NCBI GenBank assembly: GCA_902492235.1
Contig: CABUKS010000005.1
Coordinates: 1 to 64,000 of the forward strand
Length of the DNA stretch: 64,000 bases
DNA from: an uncultured Collinsella sp.
GTDB taxonomy: Bacteria > Actinomycetota > Coriobacteriia > Coriobacteriales > Coriobacteriaceae
Reading direction: 5' to 3'
The notes under the pieces are model-generated. The model was not told the origin of the DNA and ran no database searches. It saw nothing but the letters and a program-made list of their open reading frames with translations. Made by a program: the position numbers and the translations under genes. Positions 57,962 to 64,000 of this stretch are shown piece after piece; positions within the stretch are counted from its first letter, which is position 1; each line of letters begins with the position of its first letter.

Positions 57962-58221
57962 TAGTATGCCTCGACCGGGTTGGTGGCGAGTTGGTCCTCT
58001 TTGGCCAGCTCGGTCATAGTATTGACGAGCTCGAGGGTCTCTTGGGCCTCCTGCTCGTCGACAATCTGAATGCCAAAGCCGGCGTGCACGAGAATATAGT
58101 CGCCTACCTGTGCCGTCGGCACGAGGCGCAGCGAAACGGGGCGCTCGATGCCCATCATGTCGACGGTCGCCTTAAGGTCGTCGTCGCGTTTGACCACTTT
58201 ACCGGGAACGGCAAGGCACAT
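57961..58221 (-). CDS. hypC: Hydrogenase maturation chaperone HypC
   Basis: 86 residues starting MCLAVPGKV, the HypC signature in which Cys2 binds the Fe(CN)2CO unit and passes it to the large subunit. GGGGAAC lies just upstream. The frame extends upstream to 58305 but the conserved N-terminal Met-Cys fixes the start. Confidence 0.95.
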   Translation of the reverse strand: MCLAVPGKVVKRDDDLKATVDMMGIERPVSLRLVPTAQVGDYILVHAGFGIQIVDEQEAQETLELVNTMTELAKEDQLATNPVEAY

Positions 58222-58350
58222 AATGTTCCCCTTTATACGTTTTGCGCTGGATAGGCGCCTAATTACCCATCGGTTGATGGTAGCGCTCGCGGGAGTCACG
58301 AGCAAATGCGTTACACCTGTGAGACGGTGGCGCGCAGGCTGGAAAAACGC

Positions 58351-60804
58351 CTATCGCGATGCTGTCTGCGCGAGGAGAGCGCGAGCGATGGCGGCCTGAC
58401 CGTAGGCGATGCAGCCGTCGTTGACGGGCACGGAGTGGGGAACCAAGACAGTGAGACCCACGCTTTTGAGCTCACGGGTGAGGAGCTGGAGCAAAAGTCG
58501 GTTCATGAACACGCCGCCCGAGAGCGCGACGGTGTCGAGGCCTTCACGGGCGCAGATCTCGCTTGCGATGTGGGTCGTAGCGTGCGTAATGGCGATGTGA
58601 AACCCGAGGGCGAGCTTGTCGGCCGGCGCGCCTGCCTCGATTCCATTCAGAAGAGCTTCGATGAGCGGTTGGGGGTCCAAGATGGGGGAGTCGTCGGCAG
58701 ACGTGAATACGCCTGCATGATTGCCGTCGAGACGAACGGTCTTACCGCCGAGCGCGCGCCAGGCGGCGGCCTCAAGCTCGATGGCGGGTTCACCCTCGTA
58801 GGTCGCTTGGCCGCAAATGCCCAGGATCGCGGCTGCGACATCAAACAAGCGACCCATACTGCTGGTGCGCGGGCTGTTGATGCCACGTTCGATCATCGTT
58901 GCCGTCACGCTGCGTGTTTGCTCGTCTAGGTCGCCCAAGAGCCGCTCAGCCCCCGGGTGTTCAAGCAGGCCGAGCTCGCTGAGCAGGGCAAAGGCGTTGC
59001 GGCGGGCGTCGCGCACGGAGGCCGCCCCGCCGGGGAGCGCCCAGGTGCGCAAATACGCGGCGCGCTCAAAGCCGCCAAGGCTTGCAACAAGAAACTCGCC
59101 GCCCCAAATGGTCCCATCGGTGCCGGCGCCGGTGCCGTCAAAGGCGATGCCAAGGACGCGCGCGTCGGTTGTAAGCTGGTCCGCGACGATAGCCTCGGCC
59201 ATTACGCTCGCGATATGCGCATGATGGTGCTGCACCTCAACGAGCGGCAGATTGCATTTTCGCGCCTGCTCGCGCGCCCACTGGCTCGATAGATAGCTGG
59301 GGTGTAGATCGCAGGCCAAGGCGGCGGGCGCCAAGTCAAAGAGATCTTCCAAGCGCGTGCGCGCGGCGTTCCAGGCATCGAAGGTCCCGCCGTTTTCAAC
59401 ATCGCCGATATGCTGCGACACAAAACAGGTTGCCTCGCCGTTCGTCCCTTCACGCGTGAGCGCAATCGTTGCCTTTTGTTGTGGCCCGCAGGCGAGCACG
59501 CAGGGCGGAGCACCGTTGAGCACCGGCAACGGCAGCGGCTGGGGTGCATATCCGCGAGCGCGGCGAACGGGCGTAACGGCGCCGTCGACCACGCGTACCA
59601 CAGAGTCGTCGTAGCGCGACAGAATTGCGCGGTCGTTGCCGAGCAGCGCGTCGGCGATGCCGGCGGCAACGAGGTGTTCCCAGGCAAGGTCATCGTCGGT
59701 CTCGATGGGTTCTTCGCTCAGGTTTCCGCTGGTCATGACGAGCGCGTGCATACCGCGGGCTTCTGCCGCGGCAAGCAACAGATGCTGAAGCGGGGTGTAG
59801 GGGAGCATGACGCCGAGCTCGGGAAGGTCGTGCGCGACGGATGGCGCGAGTGTAAGGGCGTCGGGGGAATCTCCCTCGCCAACAGCACGCCGGCGCAATA
59901 GCACGATGGGGCGGATGCTACCGGTTAGCAAGCCGCGCTCGGCATCATCGACATGGTACAGGCGTTCAGTATCGGCGAGGCTGCGCACCATAACGGCAAG
60001 CGGCTTGTTGCTGCGGCGCTTGCGACGGCGCAGCTCGACCACTGCCTGCTCGTTGGCGGCGTTGCAGGCCAGATGGAATCCGCCCAGGCCCTTGATGGCG
60101 ACAATACCGCCGCTGGCCAGCAACTCGACACAGCGGTCAATAATGGCGTCGCTGGTTTCGCGCGTGCTGCCGACGGCTGGCGTCGCCCCCGAGCCTTCGA
60201 GCTCCATGTCGCCCTCTGCCTCGCGCCAGGTAATATGCGGCCCGCAATCAAAGCAGGCATCGGGCTGTGCGTGAAAACGCCGGTCGAGTGGGTCGGCATA
60301 CTCCGCGGCGCACTTGGGACACATGGGAAAACAATCCATCGACGTGGCCGCTCGGTCATAAGGCAGCGATCGGATGATGGTAAAGCGTGGGCCGCAGTTA
60401 GTGCAGTTGATAAAGGGGTAGTGATAGCGGCGGTCGGCGGGGTCGAACAGTTCGCGCAGGCAGTCGTCACAGGTGGCGATATCGGGGGAGATGAGCGTCG
60501 TGTGCACGGTCTGATCCTGCGACGCTACGATACGAAAGACCTGCTCATCGTCGGCATCCCAAGCGTCGGGCTCCAGGTCTGCAACGGCGATATGCTCAAC
60601 GCGGGCCGCGGCAGGCGCGTGCTCCGACAGCGCGGCGACAAAGCCGTCGAGCGCCTCGACCGAAGCATGCGCCTCGATGTGCACGCCGTCGCCCGCATTG
60701 AGTACCCAGCCGCAAATGCCATGCGCCATAGCCTCGCGATACACAAATGGCCGCATGCCAACGCCCTGCACAATGCCCGTCACATGAATATGCACATGCC
60801 GCAT
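58351..60804 (-). CDS. hypF: Carbamoyltransferase HypF
   Basis: 817 residues with all four parts: acylphosphatase-like domain (1-90, HVTGIVQGVGMRPFVYREA), two C4 zinc fingers (about 105-190, CDDCLRELFDP, CTNCGP, CPKCAAEY, CFDCGP), a YrdC-like domain (about 200-380) and a Kae1/HypF C-domain (about 400-817, HHHAHIASVMAE and FDGTGAGTDGTIWGGEF). It makes the carbamoyl group that HypE turns into cyanide. ATG 60804 starts the acylphosphatase domain and follows GAGGGGTG. A palindromic repeat separates it from nikR. Confidence 0.95.
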   Translation of the reverse strand: MRHVHIHVTGIVQGVGMRPFVYREAMAHGICGWVLNAGDGVHIEAHASVEALDGFVAALSEHAPAAARVEHIAVADLEPDAWDADDEQVFRIVASQDQTVHTTLISPDIATCDDCLRELFDPADRRYHYPFINCTNCGPRFTIIRSLPYDRAATSMDCFPMCPKCAAEYADPLDRRFHAQPDACFDCGPHITWREAEGDMELEGSGATPAVGSTRETSDAIIDRCVELLASGGIVAIKGLGGFHLACNAANEQAVVELRRRKRRSNKPLAVMVRSLADTERLYHVDDAERGLLTGSIRPIVLLRRRAVGEGDSPDALTLAPSVAHDLPELGVMLPYTPLQHLLLAAAEARGMHALVMTSGNLSEEPIETDDDLAWEHLVAAGIADALLGNDRAILSRYDDSVVRVVDGAVTPVRRARGYAPQPLPLPVLNGAPPCVLACGPQQKATIALTREGTNGEATCFVSQHIGDVENGGTFDAWNAARTRLEDLFDLAPAALACDLHPSYLSSQWAREQARKCNLPLVEVQHHHAHIASVMAEAIVADQLTTDARVLGIAFDGTGAGTDGTIWGGEFLVASLGGFERAAYLRTWALPGGAASVRDARRNAFALLSELGLLEHPGAERLLGDLDEQTRSVTATMIERGINSPRTSSMGRLFDVAAAILGICGQATYEGEPAIELEAAAWRALGGKTVRLDGNHAGVFTSADDSPILDPQPLIEALLNGIEAGAPADKLALGFHIAITHATTHIASEICAREGLDTVALSGGVFMNRLLLQLLTRELKSVGLTVLVPHSVPVNDGCIAYGQAAIARALLAQTASR

Positions 60805-60821
60805 GTGACACCCCTCATCAA

Positions 60822-60903
60822 AACCGACCAAAAAGGGACAGGTTTATTTTGGTAGGTACAACTTCTAAACCTGCCAAAACAAACCTGTCCCTTTTTGGCA
60901 GGT
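60822..60903. repeat. Long palindromic repeat with CCAAAAAGGGACAGGTTT arms
   Basis: The left arm (ACCGACCAAAAAGGGACAGG, then TTTATTTTGGTAGGT) and right arm (ACCTGCCAAAACAAACCTGT, then CCCTTTTTGGCAGGT) are nearly complementary over about 35 bases each, with a short interior. A half copy lies at 52712-52745. It stands between nikR and hypF. Confidence 0.8.
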
Positions 60904-60921
60904 GCGCTGCGGGAAATCCCG

Positions 60922-61431
60922 CTATAGCCCCAGACTTTGCCTGGTGGCGGCGCAGGTGAGCTCGCCGTGCTTAACGCCGCGCAGGCCCAGCAGGCGGTCG
61001 GCCAGTTCGTAGACGCGCTCGCCGCGACCCTTGAGCGCCAGAATCTCCAGACAGTTGTGGTGATCCAGATGCACGTGCATGGTCGATACGATCTCGTCGG
61101 TGTAGTCGTGCTGCACTTCGTCCAGGCGGCGCGTCAGGTCGCCGGTATGGTGGTCGTAGATCATGGTGAGCGATCCGATAACGTGCTCATCGGGCGTGCG
61201 CATCTGCTCTTTGGCGATTGAGGCGCGAATCAAATCGCGCACTGCCTCGGAGCGGTTGGCCACGTCGCCGCGGCGTGCGATTTGCTCGTCAAAGCGGCGC
61301 AGCAGGTCATCGGGCGCGGTGACCGAAAAACGGACCAGCTCGGAGCCGCCGCCGCAACGGCAGCTCGCCTCGTCGCCCGTGCCGTTGCGGTGGTCGTGCC
61401 CGCAGCCGTGCTCGTGTTCGTGTTCGGACAC
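60922..61431 (-). CDS. nikR: Nickel-responsive regulator NikR with His/Cys-rich N-terminal extension
   Basis: 169 residues. After a metal-binding-looking head (EHEHEHGCGHDH, CRCGGG) comes a ribbon-helix-helix DNA domain (about 32-75, RFSVTAPDDLLRRFDEQIA) and the C-terminal ACT-like Ni domain with HVHLDHHNCLEI near 118-129, which includes the Ni-binding His and Cys residues. NikR normally represses nickel uptake genes when Ni is plentiful. It sits upstream of hypF and so links the hydrogenase maturation cluster to nickel supply. The start is GTG 61431. Confidence 0.93.
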   Translation of the reverse strand: MSEHEHEHGCGHDHRNGTGDEASCRCGGGSELVRFSVTAPDDLLRRFDEQIARRGDVANRSEAVRDLIRASIAKEQMRTPDEHVIGSLTMIYDHHTGDLTRRLDEVQHDYTDEIVSTMHVHLDHHNCLEILALKGRGERVYELADRLLGLRGVKHGELTCAATRQSLGL

Positions 61432-61432
61432 C

Positions 61433-61681
61433 CTACACCAGCTTTACGGAGCCGACAGAGTTGTGGTCAGCCTCGATGGCTTCCTCGTAGCCCTCGAGCG
61501 CGTCATGCGCCTCGTGCAGTGCGGCCATGGCAGCTTCGAGCTTGGCGCCAATGCGCTCCATGTCAAAATTCTCGGTCGCATGCAGCAGCTGATGGCTCCA
61601 CTCGTGGGCGAGCTCGATGGTGTCGTCGACCTGCTTGACGCTCATGGCAAGCTGGCTCATGTTCATTCCGACGTCATGCAT
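61433..61681 (-). CDS. Small helical protein of unknown function next to nikR
   Basis: 82 residues, almost entirely predicted alpha helix (VKQVDDTIELAHEWSHQLLH, AKLEAAMAALHEAHDALEGY), with six histidines and no cysteine. AAGGAG stands 7-8 bases before ATG 61681, and its stop lies one base before the nikR start, so the two are translated together. A metal-handling or regulatory partner of NikR is plausible from context. I do not recognise the family. Confidence 0.7.
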   Translation of the reverse strand: MHDVGMNMSQLAMSVKQVDDTIELAHEWSHQLLHATENFDMERIGAKLEAAMAALHEAHDALEGYEEAIEADHNSVGSVKLV

Positions 61682-61753
61682 GGGAGATCTCCTTATGTTC
61701 GGGGCAATCCAGTGGTTCAGATTCTACTACGCCCGCGCGGGGCGCTACCGCAT

Positions 61754-61791
61754 AAGAAAACGGGTGCGAGTCTGTGTGACCCGCACCCGTT
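61754..61791 (-). terminator. Intrinsic terminator of trxA (minus strand)
   Basis: AACGGGTGCG and CGCACCCGTT form a 10-bp stem; on the minus strand it is followed by TTTTCTT. It lies about 120 bases after the trxA stop codon. Confidence 0.75.
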
Positions 61792-61912
61792 CACTGGGGG
61801 CTGTTTGTATCTACCATACTATCCGTGGTCGCACGCGGTACACCCAGAAGTCCGGCGAGCGGTGCAAAAGCGCTCATGGACGGCGGCAGGACGCCAAAAT
61901 GTAACCAGCGTA

Positions 61913-62233
61913 TTACAGGTGCTTCTCCAGCAGTGCCTGCAGCCTTGCCTTGGGCAGCGCGCCGACCGAGCGGTCGACCTCCTCACCGTTCTTAAAGACA
62001 ATCAGCGTGGGGATGCTCATGACGCCAAACTTCATGGCCAGGTCCTGATTGTCATCGACGTTGCACTTGGCAACGGCAAGCTTGCCGGCCAGCTCGTCGG
62101 CTACCTCGTCCACGATGGGCGAGAGCGATCGGCAGGGCCCGCACCAGGGCGCCCAAAAATCAACCAGTACGGGAAGGTTGCCGTTAACGACGGAATCGAA
62201 GTTCTCGGGGGTAATCTGCTTAATGTCAGCCAT
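61913..62233 (-). CDS. trxA: Thioredoxin
   Basis: 106 residues with the active site FWAPWCGPC (Cys31, Cys34) and the cis-proline motif SIPTLIVF near 75. It reduces protein disulfides in the cytoplasm. ATG 62233 follows GGAGG. No thioredoxin reductase gene lies beside it. Confidence 0.96.
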   Translation of the reverse strand: MADIKQITPENFDSVVNGNLPVLVDFWAPWCGPCRSLSPIVDEVADELAGKLAVAKCNVDDNQDLAMKFGVMSIPTLIVFKNGEEVDRSVGALPKARLQALLEKHL

Positions 62234-62335
62234 GGTGACCTCCATAATGCGACGCGGCTCGGCCGCGTAAAACTCAGTACGACCGTGCTTATACCCAACG
62301 ACCCGCAAAGCAACCACTCACGGGCGGCTCTTTTA

Positions 62336-62341
62336 TATAAT
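62336..62341 (+). promoter_or_regulatory. -10 box for the gene at 62370
   Basis: A perfect TATAAT 28 bases before the start codon, divergent from trxA. No clear -35 box was found. Confidence 0.5.
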
Positions 62342-62369
62342 GGTGGGCACGCAAACGATTGGAGAGCGC

Positions 62370-62945
62370 ATGCCCACGTCACAAAGCCAGAAAAAAGAAG
62401 CCATCGCCCAGGCGGCCGAGCAGGAGCTTGCATCGCTTGCGGCCCGTGGCGTGCGCATCGCGGGCAACGCGTGCTCGCCGATCGTGCTGGTCAAAGGTGA
62501 TTTGGATGATGCCGAGCGCTCGGGCGGCGAACTTGCCGCCGGCGCGGATGGTGCCGCATTGCGCAAGGCGCTCGGGGCAATCGGTTACGCGCCCGAAGAT
62601 TTTTGTGTGCTGGCGAGTGTTGCCGGCGCAGGCGACGGAGCTGTGGCGGTGGGCCACGCCCTGCCGTGCGACCTGTTCCGCGAGGCGCTTGAGGCCTTGG
62701 ACCCCGAGGCGGTGCTGCTGCTCGATAACAGCGCGGCCGATGTCATGCGCGAAACCTACGCCGACATGCTCGTGGCGATTGATGACTTCGACACCGCCAT
62801 GCTCAAGCCCGGTCTGATCGCCCATGTGCAGGGCCGCCGCGTGCTCGCGCTCGATGGCTTTGAGGCGGCGCTGACCGACAAAGCGGCCAAGCAGCGCATG
62901 TGGGCCTATATCAAGCAGCTGACCCCGGCGGCTGCTCCACTGTAG
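62370..62945 (+). CDS. Conserved-looking protein of unknown function
   Basis: 191 residues, alanine-rich, soluble, alpha/beta. The C-terminal part (AVLLLDNSAADVMRETYADM, HVQGRRVLALDGFEAAL, KQRMWAYIKQL) has the look of a DNA-glycosylase-like or nucleotide-binding fold, but no catalytic motif could be confirmed. ATG 62370 has GGAGAG just upstream, and an ATG at 62340 lies within the -10 box and is unlikely. The gene stands alone between trxA and nadA. Confidence 0.7.
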   Translation: MPTSQSQKKEAIAQAAEQELASLAARGVRIAGNACSPIVLVKGDLDDAERSGGELAAGADGAALRKALGAIGYAPEDFCVLASVAGAGDGAVAVGHALPCDLFREALEALDPEAVLLLDNSAADVMRETYADMLVAIDDFDTAMLKPGLIAHVQGRRVLALDGFEAALTDKAAKQRMWAYIKQLTPAAAPL

Positions 62946-63102
62946 CGGATTGGCGCCGGCGAGCGATTGCCTGGCGGGCGTGCCGTCGACCATGCGCGGC
63001 GGCCGTCCAAAGATGCCTCCTACGCTATCGAGAGCTCGGCTATCCTCAGTTTGCCAGTTCGAAAATGGGCCTGCCTCATGATCGAATCTTTATTTCAACT
63101 TT

Positions 63103-63146
63103 ACACCTAGGTTTACAGCTGTCTTGTCAGCTGTAAACCTAGGTGT
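63103..63146. promoter_or_regulatory. 19-bp perfect inverted repeat over the nadA promoter
   Basis: ACACCTAGGTTTACAGCTG (63103-63121) and its exact complement (63128-63146) are separated by 6 bases. The right half covers the nadA -35/-10 spacer, so a protein bound here would block transcription. A niacin- or NAD-responsive repressor (NiaR- or NrtR-type) is a reasonable guess; the site does not let me tell which. Confidence 0.65.
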
Positions 63147-63152
63147 CATACT
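63125..63152 (+). promoter_or_regulatory. nadA promoter
   Basis: TTGTCA (63125-63130), a 16-base spacer and CATACT (63147-63152), 35 bases before the start codon and overlapped by the inverted repeat at 63103-63146. Confidence 0.55.
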
Positions 63153-63187
63153 AAAGCCCCAAGATTCGCCAAAAGAGAGGGGCCTTG

Positions 63188-64000
63188 ATGGCACAGAGCG
63201 CGAACATGGATGCATCGGAGCTTGCACGCGACATTGCGGCCGGCCTGGCATTGGCAACGACGGCAACGGAGCGCGCGGCATTGGTGCCCGCAGAGCTCGT
63301 CGAGGCCATTCAACAACTTAAAACCAAACGCGACGCGGTGATCCTGGCACACTATTACGTGGCACCCGAGGTCCAGGCTGTGGCCGATTACGTCGGCGAC
63401 AGCTTCTACCTGGCAAAGCTCGCCAAGAGCCTGCCGCAGCAGACTATCGTGCTGTGCGGCGTGGAGTTTATGGGCGAGAGCGCCAAGCTGCTCAACCCCA
63501 CCAAGACCGTGCTGCTGCCCGAGCCGGGCGCGGATTGCCCCATGGCGCACATGGTCAAGCGCGAGACGGTCGACGCCGCCCGCGCCGAGTACGGCGACGA
63601 CCTGGCTGTCGTCTGCTACGTCAACTCGACGGTCGAGATCAAGAGCTGGAGTGATGTGTGCGTCACCAGCTCCAACGCTGTCAAGATCGTGTCCGAGCTG
63701 CCGCAGCAGCACGTCCTGTTCATTCCCGACCAAAACCTCGGTCACTTCGTAGCCGAGCAGGTGCCGCAAAAGCACGTCCTGCTTAACAAGGGCTACTGCC
63801 CGCGCCACCACATCATCACCGTCGAGCAGATCGTCGATGCGCAGGAGGCGCATCCCGACGCGCTCGTGCTGGCGCACCCCGAGTGCAAGGCCGACGTCCT
63901 GGCCGAGGCTGACTACATCGGCTCCACTGCCGGCATCATCAAGTATGCCGAGGAGTCGGACGCGAGCGAGTTCATTATCGTGACGGTCCGCGGCGTGCTC
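63188..64000 (+). CDS. nadA: Quinolinate synthase, partial (cut by the right edge)
   Basis: 271 codons are visible and the frame is still open at the edge. Conserved segments: AHYYVAPEVQAVADYVGDSF near 57-76, CGVEFMGESAKLLNPTK near 92-108 (cluster Cys), VCYVNSTVEIKSWSDVCVTSSNAV near 141-164 and AHPECKADVLAEADYIGSTAGI. It condenses iminoaspartate and dihydroxyacetone phosphate to quinolinate using a 4Fe-4S cluster. ATG 63188 follows GAGAGGGG. The nadB and nadC genes would be expected to the right. Confidence 0.95.
   Translation, partial: MAQSANMDASELARDIAAGLALATTATERAALVPAELVEAIQQLKTKRDAVILAHYYVAPEVQAVADYVGDSFYLAKLAKSLPQQTIVLCGVEFMGESAKLLNPTKTVLLPEPGADCPMAHMVKRETVDAARAEYGDDLAVVCYVNSTVEIKSWSDVCVTSSNAVKIVSELPQQHVLFIPDQNLGHFVAEQVPQKHVLLNKGYCPRHHIITVEQIVDAQEAHPDALVLAHPECKADVLAEADYIGSTAGIIKYAEESDASEFIIVTVRGVL

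Noticed and set aside
56915..57964. Plus-strand frame opposite hypD
   Set aside because: hypD is certain from its cysteine motifs; the opposite frame is a shadow.

Overview
The window reads as a chromosome segment of a high-GC, gut-type Coriobacteriia, most likely Collinsella or a close relative. This is an inference from three things: the gene content (a membrane-bound group 4 [NiFe] hydrogenase with hyp genes and nikR, a membrane LuxR protein, an Nramp-related Mg transporter of the kind described from Eggerthella lenta), the high-GC codon use, and the many short intergenic repeats. No rRNA, tRNA, CRISPR array or prophage was recognised. About 52 protein genes are supported. One of them (nadA) runs off the right edge.

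Layout. 0-3.4 kb: an array of eight alternating inverted arms, an old-yellow-enzyme/Fe-S/FAD oxidoreductase and an orphan transposase-type HTH protein. 3.6-9.2 kb: a five-gene hydrogenase operon whose antiporter-like and NuoH-like membrane subunits are fused in one chain. 9.5-14.8 kb: a DesK/NarL-type two-component pair divergent from an ABC-2 exporter. 15.1-18.5 kb: a MacB/FtsX-type ABC system. 18.6-27 kb: a DUF362 ferredoxin protein, an alpha/beta hydrolase, a hemolysin III homologue, a CNNM/CorC protein, a stand-alone cyanophycin-synthetase N-domain protein, YtxH and PRC-barrel proteins and a degenerate polysaccharide deacetylase. 27-30.5 kb: mgtE and an Nramp-related transporter. 30.6-36.3 kb: an acyltransferase, ribokinase, nucleoside hydrolase, luxS and a DUF4867 protein. 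36.5-40.5 kb: a second sensor system (two membrane proteins plus a regulator). 40.6-44.9 kb: a lipoprotein and a YdjGHI-like zinc-ribbon/SPFH set. 45.3-50.9 kb: a membrane LuxR protein, mgtA with a long leader, and pyrE. 51.2-54.8 kb: a Fic protein between two copies of one hairpin, a PTS EIIA protein, a lipoprotein and a second alternating-arm array. 54.8-64 kb: gph, hypE-D-C-F, nikR, a small protein, trxA, an unknown protein and nadA.

How it fits together. The hydrogenase at 3.6-9.2 kb needs Ni-Fe cofactor assembly. HypC, D, E and F and the nickel regulator NikR lie about 50 kb away, while hypA, hypB and a maturation protease were not seen. The large subunit ends exactly at the residue where a protease would normally cut. 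Three magnesium transport routes (MgtE, Nramp-related, MgtA) share the window, and both mgtE and mgtA have long leaders with a short upstream reading frame.

The least explained parts are between the genes. Two arrays with unrelated sequence share one plan: short arms in strictly alternating orientation with two alternating, nearly constant spacer lengths (102-400 and 54612-54781). A two-copy structured element follows pyrE and a lipoprotein gene. Its paired stems differ in sequence but stay complementary, while the GACCAGAAGGTC apical segment is identical. Several further long inverted repeats recur at gene ends, and a hairpin pair flanks the Fic gene.
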